Assembly: GCF_050030965.1 (NCBI RefSeq)
Contig: NZ_CP188297.1
Location: forward strand, 3,720,001-3,784,000
Direction of reading: 5' to 3'
DNA: 64,000 nucleotides
DNA from: Glutamicibacter sp002979865
Lineage (GTDB): Bacteria; Actinomycetota; Actinomycetes; Actinomycetales; Micrococcaceae
Below, in pieces: positions 8,668 through 16,976 of this stretch. The translations under genes were made by a program, and so were the position numbers. Below the pieces are notes generated by a model that was not told where the DNA came from, searched no databases, and saw only the letters and a list, made by a program, of their open reading frames with translations. How positions within the stretch are numbered: the first letter of the stretch is position 1; every line of letters starts with the position of its first letter.

Positions 8668-9611
8668 ACGGTGACCGCCTTGCGGCGCCGGGCCACGTAG
8701 ATGAAGAAGGGCGCGCCGAGCAGCGCGATGACCACGCCCACGGGCAGTTCCCCGGGGCGGGCCAGCATGCGGCCGAGCACATCGGCCACGCACAGCAGCA
8801 GCGCGCCGCACAGGGCCGAGCCGGGAATCACCCAGCGGTAGTCGGCGCCGAAGATGCGCCGCGAAATATGCGGTACCAGCAGGCCCAGGAAGGCGATCGG
8901 CCCGGCCAGGGTGACCGCCAGCCCGGACAGTGCCACGATCGCCGCCAGCCCCAGCCCGCGGGCATGCAGGGCGGTGACCCCGAGGCTGCGGGCGGAATCC
9001 TCGCCCAGGGTCAGCGCGTTCAGCCCGCGGGCATTGGCCAGCGCCAGCACGGTGCCGGCCACCAGCAGCGGCCACAGCGACAAGAAGGATTCGTAGCCTT
9101 GGACCACGGAGCCGACCTGCCAGAAGCGCAGGGTTTCCAGGGCGGCCTCGCTGAGCAGCACGATGGCCGAGACCACTCCGGCGCAGAGCGCGGTGACCGC
9201 CGCGCCCACCAGCAGCAAGGTGATGGGCGATCCCCCGCGCCCGTCGATGCGCCCGATGCCGAAGACCACCAGGGCCGCCAGCAGCGCTCCGCCCAGGGCC
9301 AGCAGCGCCTGGGTCCACGCCGGCAACGGACCGGTGAAAGCGGCGACCGAGACGATGGCCAGGGCCGCGCCCTGGTTGATGCCCAGCAGGCCGGGTTCGG
9401 CGATCGGGTTGCGGGTGTGGCCCTGGATCAGCGTGCCGGCCATCCCCAAAGCGGCGCCGGCGGCCAGCGCGGTGACGGTGCGCGGCCAGCGGATCTCGCG
9501 GATGGCGATGTCGCTGACCTGGCCGTCGGGGGCCAGCAGCGCGTGGCGCAGCTCGGCGAAGCTGGAGGTGGTGCTGCCGATCCACAGGCTGAGCCCGATG
9601 GCGGCGCCCAC
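8664..9611 (-). CDS. iron-siderophore ABC transporter permease (FecCD), first subunit
   Basis: 315 residues from a GTG at 9611. Conserved FecCD segments: REIRWPRTVTALAAGA, GTLIQGHTRNPIAEPGLLG and GPIAFLGLLVPHISRR. The first membrane helix seems to begin before this GTG (TPRISSLLALAAG in the same frame), but no ATG, GTG or TTG lies further upstream before a stop; AGAAAGG sits 9 bases before an ATC codon. The true start is therefore uncertain. Lies opposite the lipoprotein gene, with a DtxR-like box between. Confidence 0.88.
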   Translation of the reverse strand: MGAAIGLSLWIGSTTSSFAELRHALLAPDGQVSDIAIREIRWPRTVTALAAGAALGMAGTLIQGHTRNPIAEPGLLGINQGAALAIVSVAAFTGPLPAWTQALLALGGALLAALVVFGIGRIDGRGGSPITLLLVGAAVTALCAGVVSAIVLLSEAALETLRFWQVGSVVQGYESFLSLWPLLVAGTVLALANARGLNALTLGEDSARSLGVTALHARGLGLAAIVALSGLAVTLAGPIAFLGLLVPHISRRIFGADYRWVIPGSALCGALLLCVADVLGRMLARPGELPVGVVIALLGAPFFIYVARRRKAVTV

Positions 9612-9783
9612 GCCGGCGGCCAGGGCCAGCAGCGAGCTGATGCGCGGTGTGGTGCGGTCGATGGTCGGTGGCCTTTCTCGGGCCGCGGAGTGCGCGGCGG
9701 GTGCGTGCAGGATATGCGAAGCAATGATGTCGCAGGATCTTGACCGGGACGGCCGGATCCATGCTACTGTTCTTCTCGCGCGC

Positions 9784-9802
9784 TAAGCTTACCCTTGCCT
9801 AA
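9784..9802 (-). promoter_or_regulatory. DtxR/IdeR-like iron box
   Basis: Read on the minus strand, TTAGGCAAGGGTAAGCTTA matches the 19-base DtxR/IdeR consensus (TTAGGTTAGCCTAACCTAA) at about 13 positions. It lies between the divergent permease and binding-protein genes and overlaps a possible plus-strand -35 (TTGCCT, 9795-9800). Iron-dependent repression of both directions is the expected effect. Confidence 0.65.
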
Positions 9803-9864
9803 GTGGGGCAAGCAAAAATACATCATGCGCTAATTAGTCAATCACCTTCATGGAAAGCACTCGC

Positions 9865-10872
9865 ATGCACACTCCCCGCATTCTCGCCCTGAGCGCCGCC
9901 CTGGCCGCGGCCGCCCTGGCCCTGTCCTCCTGCGCCAGCTCCTCCCCGAGCACCGAGCCGGCAGAAACCGCCGCCACCGCGGAAGCCGATTCCAGCTTCC
10001 CGGCGGCCATCAAGCACTTCCGCGGCACCACCGAGCTGGCCGAACGCCCGCTGCGCGTCGCCGCACTGGACCCTTCCTACGTGGATGCCGCCATGCTGCT
10101 GGGAGCCGAGCTGGTGGCCTACACCGAATACCGCAAGGGCAACAACCCCTTCCCCGAGTACCTCGGCGACATCACCGAGCAGACCGACGAAGCCGTGAAC
10201 GTCGGCACCATCACCGAACCGGATCTGGAAAAGTTGCTGGCCACCGAGCCGGACGTGATCATCTCCGCCGACGTGCGCCAGGGCGCCATGTACGACCAGC
10301 TGAACAAGATCGCCCCGACCATCTTCTCCGAGTCCACCGGACCAACCTGGAAGGAAAACGTGGTGCTGCTGGGCGAGGCCCTGGGCAAGAAGGAGCAGGC
10401 GGAAACGGCCGTGGCTGACTACGAGGCCCGCGCCGCCGCGGTGGGCAAGGAAATCCTCGCGAAGAAGCCCGAGACCACTTACTCTCTGGTGCGTTTCGCC
10501 GGCGAGGACACCGCGCGCCTATACGCCACCGATTCGTTCATCGGCGAGATCATGGTGGACATGGGCGTTCCGCGCCCGGAGGATGCCCCGGATACCACCG
10601 AGTCGATCTTCGTGCCGCTGTCGCCGGAGGAAATCCTGAAGGCCGACGCCGAAGTGATCTTCCAGTCCACCTGGGCCCCGGAAGGGGCCGAGGGCGACGC
10701 GTCGCGCGCCCAGGAAGACAAGTTCACCTCCAACCCGTTGTGGGAGAAGCTGGAAGGCGAGGTCATGCAGGTCGACGACTCGATCTTCCTCTCCTCGGTT
10801 TCGCTGCAGGGCGCACATGAGGTCATCACCCAGGTGGCCGAGCACTTCGAGGTCGACCCGCAGCTGCCCTAA
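9865..10872 (+). CDS. iron-siderophore substrate-binding lipoprotein
   Basis: 335 residues. Lipoprotein signal peptide ending in LALSSC, then a FecB/periplasmic-binding fold: LRVAALDPSYVDAAMLLGAE, LEKLLATEPDVIISAD, GPTWKENVVLLGEALGK. It should capture a ferric siderophore outside the membrane and hand it to the two permeases encoded divergently. Start taken at the second ATG (9865), preceded by GGAAAG; the ATG at 9850 has no ribosome site. Confidence 0.9.
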   Translation: MHTPRILALSAALAAAALALSSCASSSPSTEPAETAATAEADSSFPAAIKHFRGTTELAERPLRVAALDPSYVDAAMLLGAELVAYTEYRKGNNPFPEYLGDITEQTDEAVNVGTITEPDLEKLLATEPDVIISADVRQGAMYDQLNKIAPTIFSESTGPTWKENVVLLGEALGKKEQAETAVADYEARAAAVGKEILAKKPETTYSLVRFAGEDTARLYATDSFIGEIMVDMGVPRPEDAPDTTESIFVPLSPEEILKADAEVIFQSTWAPEGAEGDASRAQEDKFTSNPLWEKLEGEVMQVDDSIFLSSVSLQGAHEVITQVAEHFEVDPQLP

Positions 10873-10907
10873 GCGGCGCCCGGAATACCGGCAATTAAAA
10901 TACTCGA

Positions 10908-10944
10908 AGTCCCTGCCCGGCGTCATTCGCCGTAGGCAGGGACT
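10908..10944 (+). terminator. hairpin terminator after the binding protein
   Basis: A 10-bp outer stem (10908-10917 with 10935-10944) and an inner CGGCG/CGCCG pairing. It lies 36 bases past the stop; the T-run is weak. Confidence 0.6.
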
Positions 10945-10991
10945 CGATTCATTTACCGGCTCCGTGCGCGGGAACCGGTGCCAATCAGTGG

Positions 10992-11120
10992 TTACCTGGC
11001 AGCTTTGCGCACCGGATCGACAGCGATCTCCGCGTGCTTCAGCCGCTTCTCAGCGCGCTTTTCCTTGATGCTCTTGCTTGGTTTTTTCGCTTCGCCCTTG
11101 CGTGGGGATTTGCTCGACAT
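10992..11120 (-). CDS. small basic protein of unknown function
   Basis: 42 residues, starting SSKSPRKGEAKKPSKSIKEK, with about one third Lys/Arg. An AAAGGA ribosome site lies 8 bases before the ATG at 11120. Short Lys-rich proteins of this look recur in Arthrobacter-type genomes; no function is known to me. The clear ribosome site and composition favour a real gene. It could bind nucleic acid or ribosomes through its charge, which is inference only. Confidence 0.6.
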   Translation of the reverse strand: MSSKSPRKGEAKKPSKSIKEKRAEKRLKHAEIAVDPVRKAAR

Positions 11121-11478
11121 GACGTGCCGTCCTTTACCGGAGACGCGCTGCGCCTCCAACAAGTGTGGGGAGAGTACCCCATAACCTGAACCATAGGAAG
11201 TTTCGCACCGAAGAGCAAGGGCTGGAGCCTTCCCGGCGATTCCCCCACGGCGCTCGGCGAGCGCCATGGAGTTTTCGAAGATACGTTCGAATCCGCGTTG
11301 GCCGCCTCTTCGGCCGCTGGGCCAGCCTTGCGGTGCAGGCCAGGGAAATCGAGACCGACACGACGGCGTCTTCCCAGCGCCCGCCTAGCTTCACCGCGTA
11401 GTCTGGAATGTGGCGCGAGGAACTGCATATCCTCGCGCGAAATTAACTTTGCCGTGGTCAAACTAAGGATCATTCTCC
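11121..11478. other. intergenic with dyad near 11413-11438
   Basis: No convincing gene. It contains short inverted repeats such as GCGCTC/GAGCGC (around 11250-11263) and a 9-bp stem (11413-11421 with 11430-11438) 40 bases before the glycosyltransferase start. The latter could be an operator or leader hairpin. Confidence 0.35.
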
Positions 11479-13287
11479 GTGGATATCAGGGAACAGCAGC
11501 TGGACGCCTACATGGTCACGTGGAAGCTCGAGCGCGAATTCGGCGGGATGACCACCGTCTGCACCCAGCGCGCGGCCGCGTTCGCCCAGCGGCACGGTTC
11601 TGCCGCGGTGGTGACCTTCGGCCCCAACGAACAGCTCCCGCAGATTGTCGAGGAACTCGTCGAGCGCGGCAAGCTTTCGCCCAAGGTCCGGGTGCTCAAT
11701 CCCTACCTCCACCTGGCGGAGCATGACCTGCAGCCGCAGGCCAGCATCCCCGAGCGGAAGGCCGAACCGGCCTGCCTGGACTTCACGGTACGCAAGTCCG
11801 TCCACCACTCTGGCCAGGGCGCCGCCTTGTTCTGCGAGCACAGCGTTGCCGGCCCCGAAGGCGGGATCAAGAAGACCACGTACTACCGGGCCGATGGCAC
11901 CGCCTTCTTGTCCGATATGAAGTTCCATGACGGCAAGGCCCGCCGCATCGTTGAGGCTTTTGACCGCAACGGAACCCTGGTGGCGCGCTTCCCCAGCGCG
12001 GCGGCTTTCTACCGCCATTGGCTGTCGCAGATCGTCGACCACCCGAACTCCTTGGTGGTCATCGACAGCAAGTACACCGCGGCCATGCTCGCTTCCTGGA
12101 AACCGGTGCATGCGCCCAAGGTGTTCGCGTTCCACAGCATCCATGTGGCCAAGGGGCAGGACCTTGCCAGCGGCCAGCTCTCCAAGGGCCACGAACCCAT
12201 CATCGAAGAACGCTCCAACTGGGATGCTTTTGTCTTCCTGACCCACTCCCAGCGCCAGGCCTATGTCGACCGCTTCGGCGCAGCAGACTCGGCATTCGTC
12301 ATTCCCAACCCGCTGAACCCCGCAGTGGTGCAGCCACCTGTGCCGGCACGCAGCTCGACCGACCTCATTGTTGCCGGCTCGCTGACCCCCAACAAGAACG
12401 TCTCCGCCGCCCTGGATGTCCTCCACGAGCTGGCCCTTCGCGGCAAGCGGCCAACCCTGCACATTGTGGGCGAGGGCAGCGAACACGCCGCGCTGGAGGA
12501 ACGGGCCGCCGAGCTGGACCTGCGCGAGTCGGTCATCTTCCACGGCTACTCCGACCAGCTCCCCCGCCACTTCGCTTCCTGTACGGCCCAATTATTCACC
12601 TCGACCAACGAGGGCCAGGCGCTGGTCATCCTCGAGGCCCAGGCCCAGGGATGCATCCCGGTGTCCTTCGACATCAACTTCGGCCCAGCCGACAGCATCA
12701 CCGACGGGCATAACGGCTTCCTGGTCCGCCATGGCGATATCCAGGCCATGGCCGACCGGGTGCAGCAGCTCATGGACGATCCCGCCCTGGCCGCCCGGAT
12801 GTCGCAGCAGGCCCGCACTTTTGCCAGCGAGTACCAAGCCCGCGATCTAGTCTCACTTTGGGAGGACACCATGTCCATAGCCAAGATGCTCAAGAAGCTC
12901 GGCGCGAAGAACCGCGTCCCGCATTTCGAAGCAAAACTGCGGGGCGTCGACTTCCCTGACGGCCAGGGATTGCAGGTGCGGGTGGAGCATCGGGCCCACG
13001 TCGAAGACCTGCCCGAACCGGCAACCTTCGAGCTGGTCTTCGTCAATCGGGACAGCAAGGAAGAAATCGCGGCCGTGGCCAGCAGCAGTGTGGACGAGCA
13101 GCTGGCGGTCTTCGATGTGGAACCGCAGCTCTTGGGCGAAACCCAGGACCAGGATGCAGCGGTGGACGTGAACCTGCGCCTGCGCGTGGGCAAGGCCATG
13201 GAAATGAAGCGCCTGGGTCTGCCCGAAACAATGATCCTGCCGTACTTCACCACTCACAAGAACCTCTCCTTCCGCCCCAAGCAGTAG
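11479..13287 (+). CDS. GT4-family glycosyltransferase, poly(glycerol-phosphate) glucosyltransferase-like
   Basis: 602 residues. The C-terminal GT-B half has the nucleotide-sugar site: IVAGSLTPNKNVSAALDV, LHIVGEGSEHAALE, FHGYSDQLPRHFAS, and the EX7E region TSTNEGQALVILEAQAQG. The N-terminal half begins with YMVTWKLEREFGGMTT. The overall plan resembles TagE-type enzymes that glucosylate wall teichoic acid. Residues beyond about 480 form a small extra C-terminal domain. GTG start with a modest ribosome site. Followed 78 bases later by an acetyltransferase in the same direction, so both may decorate a surface polymer. Confidence 0.82.
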   Translation: MDIREQQLDAYMVTWKLEREFGGMTTVCTQRAAAFAQRHGSAAVVTFGPNEQLPQIVEELVERGKLSPKVRVLNPYLHLAEHDLQPQASIPERKAEPACLDFTVRKSVHHSGQGAALFCEHSVAGPEGGIKKTTYYRADGTAFLSDMKFHDGKARRIVEAFDRNGTLVARFPSAAAFYRHWLSQIVDHPNSLVVIDSKYTAAMLASWKPVHAPKVFAFHSIHVAKGQDLASGQLSKGHEPIIEERSNWDAFVFLTHSQRQAYVDRFGAADSAFVIPNPLNPAVVQPPVPARSSTDLIVAGSLTPNKNVSAALDVLHELALRGKRPTLHIVGEGSEHAALEERAAELDLRESVIFHGYSDQLPRHFASCTAQLFTSTNEGQALVILEAQAQGCIPVSFDINFGPADSITDGHNGFLVRHGDIQAMADRVQQLMDDPALAARMSQQARTFASEYQARDLVSLWEDTMSIAKMLKKLGAKNRVPHFEAKLRGVDFPDGQGLQVRVEHRAHVEDLPEPATFELVFVNRDSKEEIAAVASSSVDEQLAVFDVEPQLLGETQDQDAAVDVNLRLRVGKAMEMKRLGLPETMILPYFTTHKNLSFRPKQ

Positions 13288-13365
13288 CCGGGCAGCAGGT
13301 CGCATCCAGCGCGCGTTCGGGACTTGCTGACAATTCTCCAAGTCCGGTCCCATAAAGTCGATCGC

Positions 13366-14157
13366 ATGCGAATTCAGATGTCCCAACTGCGACCGCTGCT
13401 CAAAAGCCACCGGATCCTGATGACGGTTCCGGGCATGAAGGATTTCCAGGACACCGGAAGCACCTGCAATCCCGAGGCGTGGATCAGCTACCAGGAAGAC
13501 CTCGCGCTGGATCCCTACACCACCTTCTGGGGAACCAGCGGAACAGCCCTTCCGCGCATGGGCGCGTTCTCCTACACCCATTCAAAGCTCAACAAGGCCA
13601 TCAGCGTCGGACGGTTCACCTCGATCGCCAAGGGCATGACTGTCATGGGAGCCAAGCACCCCCTGGAGTGGGCATCGACCAGCCCGGTGTTCTACAACCA
13701 GCGGCTGCTGATGCGCACCTACGCGGCTGATCACGGCGCGGAACTGGGCACGACGAAGTACGGCTACACGCCGGGGAAGATCTCCATCGGCAACGATGTA
13801 TGGATCGGCGAAAAGGTCACGCTGGGCCATGGGGTCGCCATCGGCGACGGCGCGGTCATCGCCTCGAATTCCGTAGTCACCAGCGACGTCGAGCCGTACA
13901 CCGTGGTCGGCGGCCTGCCGGCCAAGAAGATCCGCGACCGCTTCGATGCGCCGACCGTCCAGGCCCTCCAAGCATCGCAGTGGTGGCAGTACGCCCCGGA
14001 GAACCTGACCCACCTGGACGTGGCCAACCCGGCCGCCTTCGCCCAGCAGGTGCTCGAGCAGGCCGAGGCAGGGACTGTGCGGCCATTCCAGACGAGGCCC
14101 TTGACCGCCAAGACCATTGCCGAGCACCTGGAGGCCCTGGGCACCGGAACCGGGTGA
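13366..14157 (+). CDS. hexapeptide-repeat acyltransferase (CatB/xenobiotic acyltransferase type)
   Basis: 263 residues. The left-handed beta-helix is evident as hexapeptides in ISIGNDVWIGEKVTLGHG and VAIGDGAVIASNSVVTSDV, ending in the typical TVVGGLPAKKIRDRF. An inserted loop (HPLEWASTSPVFYN) resembles the one in CatB-like enzymes. Acetyl-CoA-dependent O-acetylation is expected. Start taken at the ATG at 13366, where the protein sequence becomes plausible; a TTG lies 42 bases upstream. Its pairing with the GT4 gene suggests a sugar acceptor. Confidence 0.8.
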   Translation: MRIQMSQLRPLLKSHRILMTVPGMKDFQDTGSTCNPEAWISYQEDLALDPYTTFWGTSGTALPRMGAFSYTHSKLNKAISVGRFTSIAKGMTVMGAKHPLEWASTSPVFYNQRLLMRTYAADHGAELGTTKYGYTPGKISIGNDVWIGEKVTLGHGVAIGDGAVIASNSVVTSDVEPYTVVGGLPAKKIRDRFDAPTVQALQASQWWQYAPENLTHLDVANPAAFAQQVLEQAEAGTVRPFQTRPLTAKTIAEHLEALGTGTG

Positions 14158-14167
14158 AGACAGGAAG

Positions 14168-14208
14168 TGCCCCCGGGCGCTCGCCGATTCGGCGAGCGCC
14201 CGGGGGCA
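14168..14208. terminator. bidirectional terminator between convergent genes
   Basis: An 18-19 bp GC-rich perfect stem (14168-14186 with 14190-14208) between the convergent acetyltransferase and VOC genes. Confidence 0.8.
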
Positions 14209-14235
14209 ATGAAGCCTCGGTGCGTTGTCTCCGCG

Positions 14236-15105
14236 TTAGCCTACGGCGACGCGCAGTTCGTTGTTCCAAGGGTCCCGGAAGCGAAGTTCGGCTCCGGTGT
14301 GGTGGTTTGCCACCTTGGCGTAGGCCAGCCGCTCGGCCAGCTTGCCCACTTCTTCTTCGGTCGGGACGTTGATCAGCACTTCACCCAGCCCCAGCGTGTC
14401 CTTGCGCGGGCCGGCTCCGCGCGAGTTCCAGACGTTCATGGCCATATGGTGGTGGTACCCGCCAGCCGAGACGAACAGTGCCTGCTCGCCCAGGGTGGTG
14501 GTTTCGTCAAAGCCCAGGGTGCTGACGTAGAACTGGCGGGCGGTTGCGACATCGCCCACCTGCAGGTGCACGTGGCCTACATCCGCGGCGGCCTTGCGCT
14601 GTCCGGCAATGGACTGCTCGGTCAGGTGCTCATTGAGGAACTTGTTCGGATCCAGGTAGATGGTGTCCATGGCCACCTCGCCGCCGTTCCAGCTCCAGGT
14701 ATCGCGCGGGCGGTCCCAGTACAGCTCGATGCCGTTGCCCTCCGGGTCGGTGAAGTAGAACGCTTCGGATACCAGGTGATCGGAGCTGCCCACGAAGCGG
14801 CTCTGGTCGAACTGGGCTGCCGACAGGACGGTCGCAGCCAGATCAGCCTTGGTGTCGAAGAGCAGCGCGGTATGGAACAGGCCCGCTTCGTTGCGCGATG
14901 GGAGCTGCAGTCCTGGCGCGTTCTGCAGGTTGACCAGTTCCTGGGTTCCGCGGCCCAGGCGGGTGCCTTCGGCTGATTCGGCCAGCACTTCAAGGCCCAG
15001 GGCCTTCTGGTAGTACTCGCTCATGGTTTTCATGTCGCCGACCTTGAGCTGGACTGCGTTCATGTGGGTGGTGGCCGCTAGTTTGTCTTGCTGGAGTACT
15101 GACAT
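14236..15105 (-). CDS. two-domain VOC protein, catechol-2,3-dioxygenase-like
   Basis: 289 residues, two tandem VOC (glyoxalase/bleomycin/extradiol dioxygenase) modules: MNAVQLKVGDMKTMSEYY with GNGIELYWDRPR, and VGHVHLQVGDVATARQFY with SAGGYHHHMAMNVWNS. The arrangement and motifs match CatE/MhqO-type ring-cleaving dioxygenases that act on catechols or hydroquinones with Fe(II). The start at 15105 has AAGGAG at ideal spacing. Single gene; AT-rich upstream region with a possible TTGAAG/TAGGCT promoter. Substrate not determinable. Confidence 0.85.
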   Translation of the reverse strand: MSVLQQDKLAATTHMNAVQLKVGDMKTMSEYYQKALGLEVLAESAEGTRLGRGTQELVNLQNAPGLQLPSRNEAGLFHTALLFDTKADLAATVLSAAQFDQSRFVGSSDHLVSEAFYFTDPEGNGIELYWDRPRDTWSWNGGEVAMDTIYLDPNKFLNEHLTEQSIAGQRKAAADVGHVHLQVGDVATARQFYVSTLGFDETTTLGEQALFVSAGGYHHHMAMNVWNSRGAGPRKDTLGLGEVLINVPTEEEVGKLAERLAYAKVANHHTGAELRFRDPWNNELRVAVG

Positions 15106-15289
15106 GGCAAGCTCCTTTTCCAAGTGCATCTATTCCTTATTGATTAACAGCCTATCGCAAATTACTTGATGCTTCAATGAAATTGGGATGTTCAGCCGAT
15201 CACAGCGAATTCTGTTCCAGGGATGGCATTAGCCTCCCCTGCTCGCACACCAAGAACCCCGCTGCAAAAACTACGAAGGCCATCCGGAT
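15106..15289. other. intergenic, VOC promoter region
   Basis: AT-rich stretch upstream of the VOC gene. On the minus strand TTGAAG and TAGGCT are spaced 17 bases apart around 15176-15148. Nothing else recognised. Confidence 0.35.
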
Positions 15290-15716
15290 TTCCTTGCGGC
15301 GGCAGGGTCGCTGTTTGCCAGTGCCATAGAACTCACCAGCAGTGGCGGATCGGAGAATCGCGGTACGGCCACCCGGGTTGCCGATGGCGATGGCGACACC
15401 ATGGATGCCAAGGTGGCGGGCGCAGAAACTCGAGTCCAGCTGCTGAACATCGACATCCCCGAAGCCATTCACCCGGGCAATGGGGTCAAATGCCTCGGGC
15501 CAGCGGCTGCCGAATATCTTGAGCACGCCCTGCCGGCAAGACAAAGAGTCAGCTTGGGATTACAACGTGCCCTGCACGGACCATGCGTGCCGGACCCTTG
15601 CGGCCGTCCCTGGAAGCGATCTGCCCATCAATAGGGATATCGCCCGCGCGTTCCCCTCGAAGCGCCGCGATAACGCGTGCCTGCCAGGCGACCGAATGCT
15701 TGAAACCGTTCACTAA
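15290..15716 (+). pseudogene. thermonuclease (SNase-like) remnant, frameshifted
   Basis: The frame containing 15401 reads GTATRVADGDGDTMDAKV, ETRVQLLNIDIPEAIHPG, VKCLGPAAAEYLEHALPA and RQRVSL, the core of staphylococcal-nuclease-type proteins (binding-site Asp, catalytic Arg, CLGPEA block). After about 15555 the homology continues in the next frame as YNVPCTDHACRTLAAV and LPINRDIARA, which is the second half (normally DRYGRTLA...NxEIARxG). So one single-base indel separates the halves. The N-terminal secretion signal is not recognisable either. A dead copy of an extracellular nuclease. Confidence 0.75.
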
Positions 15717-15964
15717 CGGTATCTGGCCTGCAGGATTGCCACCGCGCGATCATCGGCAATATAGATCAGTCAATTAGCTTCATCAATGCGGCGCAACCAC
15801 GCGCCAGCCAGGGTACGCCTCAACAGTTCAGGCCTGCCAATACCCTCAAATGGGTCACAGCGCAGCACAGCCTCAATCAACGCATGGATACGCCTGAGCG
15901 TTTTGCGATCTTGGGTCTGCCAGTGGAAATAGTCTTCACAGCCGGCAGCCGTCCAGGTCAGCAA
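15713..15964 (-). pseudogene. yoeB: YoeB/Txe-type toxin interrupted by a stop codon
   Basis: The reading frame encodes TWTAAGCEDYFHWQTQDR, TLRRIHALIEAVLR, DPFEGIGRPELLRR and AGAWLRRIDEAN, a YoeB mRNA-interferase. TGA then replaces the Arg codon expected in RRIDEANR, and the frame goes on in register (LIYIADDRAVAILQARYR) to a TAG at 15713. The lost part contains the C-terminal region that carries the catalytic end of YoeB, so the toxin should be inactive. The start is also odd: TTG at 15964, with a GTG 8 bases upstream that would be in frame if one T were restored. Lies 8 bases after yefM. Confidence 0.85.
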
Positions 15965-15972
15965 TCTTTCAC

Positions 15973-16221
15973 TCAGGGATCAATAGGTCCACGCTCGGAC
16001 ACTTGGCTACCGCGTACCGCTTCCAGCGAAGCAAGCAGGCGGAGCGCATTCCTCGGCGAGCGCAGAAGGTAGCTCGTTTCCACCAGAGAGTCATACTCAT
16101 CTTTAGACATGAGGACTGCAGATCCGCGCTTCGACAAGATCTCCACTTCGGCATGGTCAAGATTGACTCGTTCGATCAAGCCGAAAAGATCGCGGCGCGC
16201 CTCACTCGCTGTGATTGCCAT
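15973..16221 (-). CDS. yefM: YefM/Phd-family antitoxin
   Basis: 82 residues: ITASEARRDLFGLIERVN at the DNA-binding N-terminus, then EVEILSKRGSAVLMSKDEYDSL, and the toxin-wrapping tail TSYLLRSPRNALRLLASLE. AAGGAGG precedes the ATG at 16221. It appears intact, whereas its partner toxin just downstream is disrupted, leaving an orphan antitoxin that may still autorepress its promoter. Confidence 0.92.
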   Translation of the reverse strand: MAITASEARRDLFGLIERVNLDHAEVEILSKRGSAVLMSKDEYDSLVETSYLLRSPRNALRLLASLEAVRGSQVSERGPIDP

Positions 16222-16853
16222 GCCCCTCCTTGGTCAGTACTGGATATGGTGCAACTTCTAGCCGTCTTCGAGAGACTCTATCCCCAAGTGCAACCCGATC
16301 CCTGCTTCCATGGGGCATCGCAGTTGATACTCAGATTTCACGGAAAATGGGCTGCCCGGACAAAGCCGCTTGGCTTTAACCATGGGTCACCCAGTCCCAT
16401 TTCTTGGTCGGCACTTAATAGAGGATAGGTCTGGACTGCTCGTGGATCCAGATCAATCAACAGCACGTTTCTACCCGCTTCAACTACTCCGGTCGCAAGC
16501 GAAACCACTGATGCGACAACAATGGAACAGGCAGACGAGCTCGCCGATCAGGCAGATTCCGCAGCGGCCCCGGGCCACACTGCAGCCACTGCATTCCATG
16601 CCATTGCCCCGGCGTACGGGTTGCATCCGCGAGGATCGGTAAAACCACTGCCCTGGAAATGCAGCATTAACAGCCCTGGCCGAAGACCTCAAGGCCAACA
16701 ACGACGAAGCCTGCGTCCGGGCAGTCGGACCCCAGAAATAATGCAAGGCCACACGCCGCGGCTGCAGACGGGATATCGGGAACAAACTGCTAGCTGGGCT
16801 CTGGCCACGACGTAACCAGGGACCGGAATTCAGTCCGACTTCGCACAGCAATC
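16222..16853. other. decayed region without intact genes
   Basis: No complete gene is supported. Two pieces look like former coding sequence: about 16471-16660 on the plus strand (TTPVASETTDATTMEQADEL, then TAATAFHAIAPAYG) and, in the next frame, 16658-16741 (AALTALAEDLKANNDEACVR, then a stop). Their order suggests one frameshifted gene, whose family I do not recognise. Together with the nuclease and yoeB remnants this marks a decaying island. Confidence 0.4.
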
Positions 16854-16893
16854 ATGGGGTGGCCCGGTTTTATATCGGTGGCGATCTTCCACT

Positions 16894-16915
16894 CGCTAGG
16901 ACTTCCAAGTATATT
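16894..16915 (+). promoter_or_regulatory. putative promoter of acyl-CoA synthetase 1
   Basis: TATATT at 16910-16915 within the 11-mer AAGTATATTGA, which recurs at the same distance (about 60 bases) before the start of the paralogous synthetase at 23739. The -35 region, 17 bases upstream, is weak (TTCCAC). Confidence 0.5.
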
Positions 16916-16976
16916 GACTGGTGATCCACCTCACCTTGGGTTTTGGTGGTTTACCCAGAGCTACGGAAGGTTAGTT

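Noticed and set aside
11280..11300. GTTCGAATCC, a T-loop-like sequence suggesting a tRNA
   Set aside because: Flanking bases do not form a T-stem, and no acceptor, D or anticodon arm fits around it.
16480..16851. 123-codon minus-strand frame in the decayed region
   Set aside because: Cys/Arg/Ser-rich with no motif; better explained as the complement of plus-strand debris.
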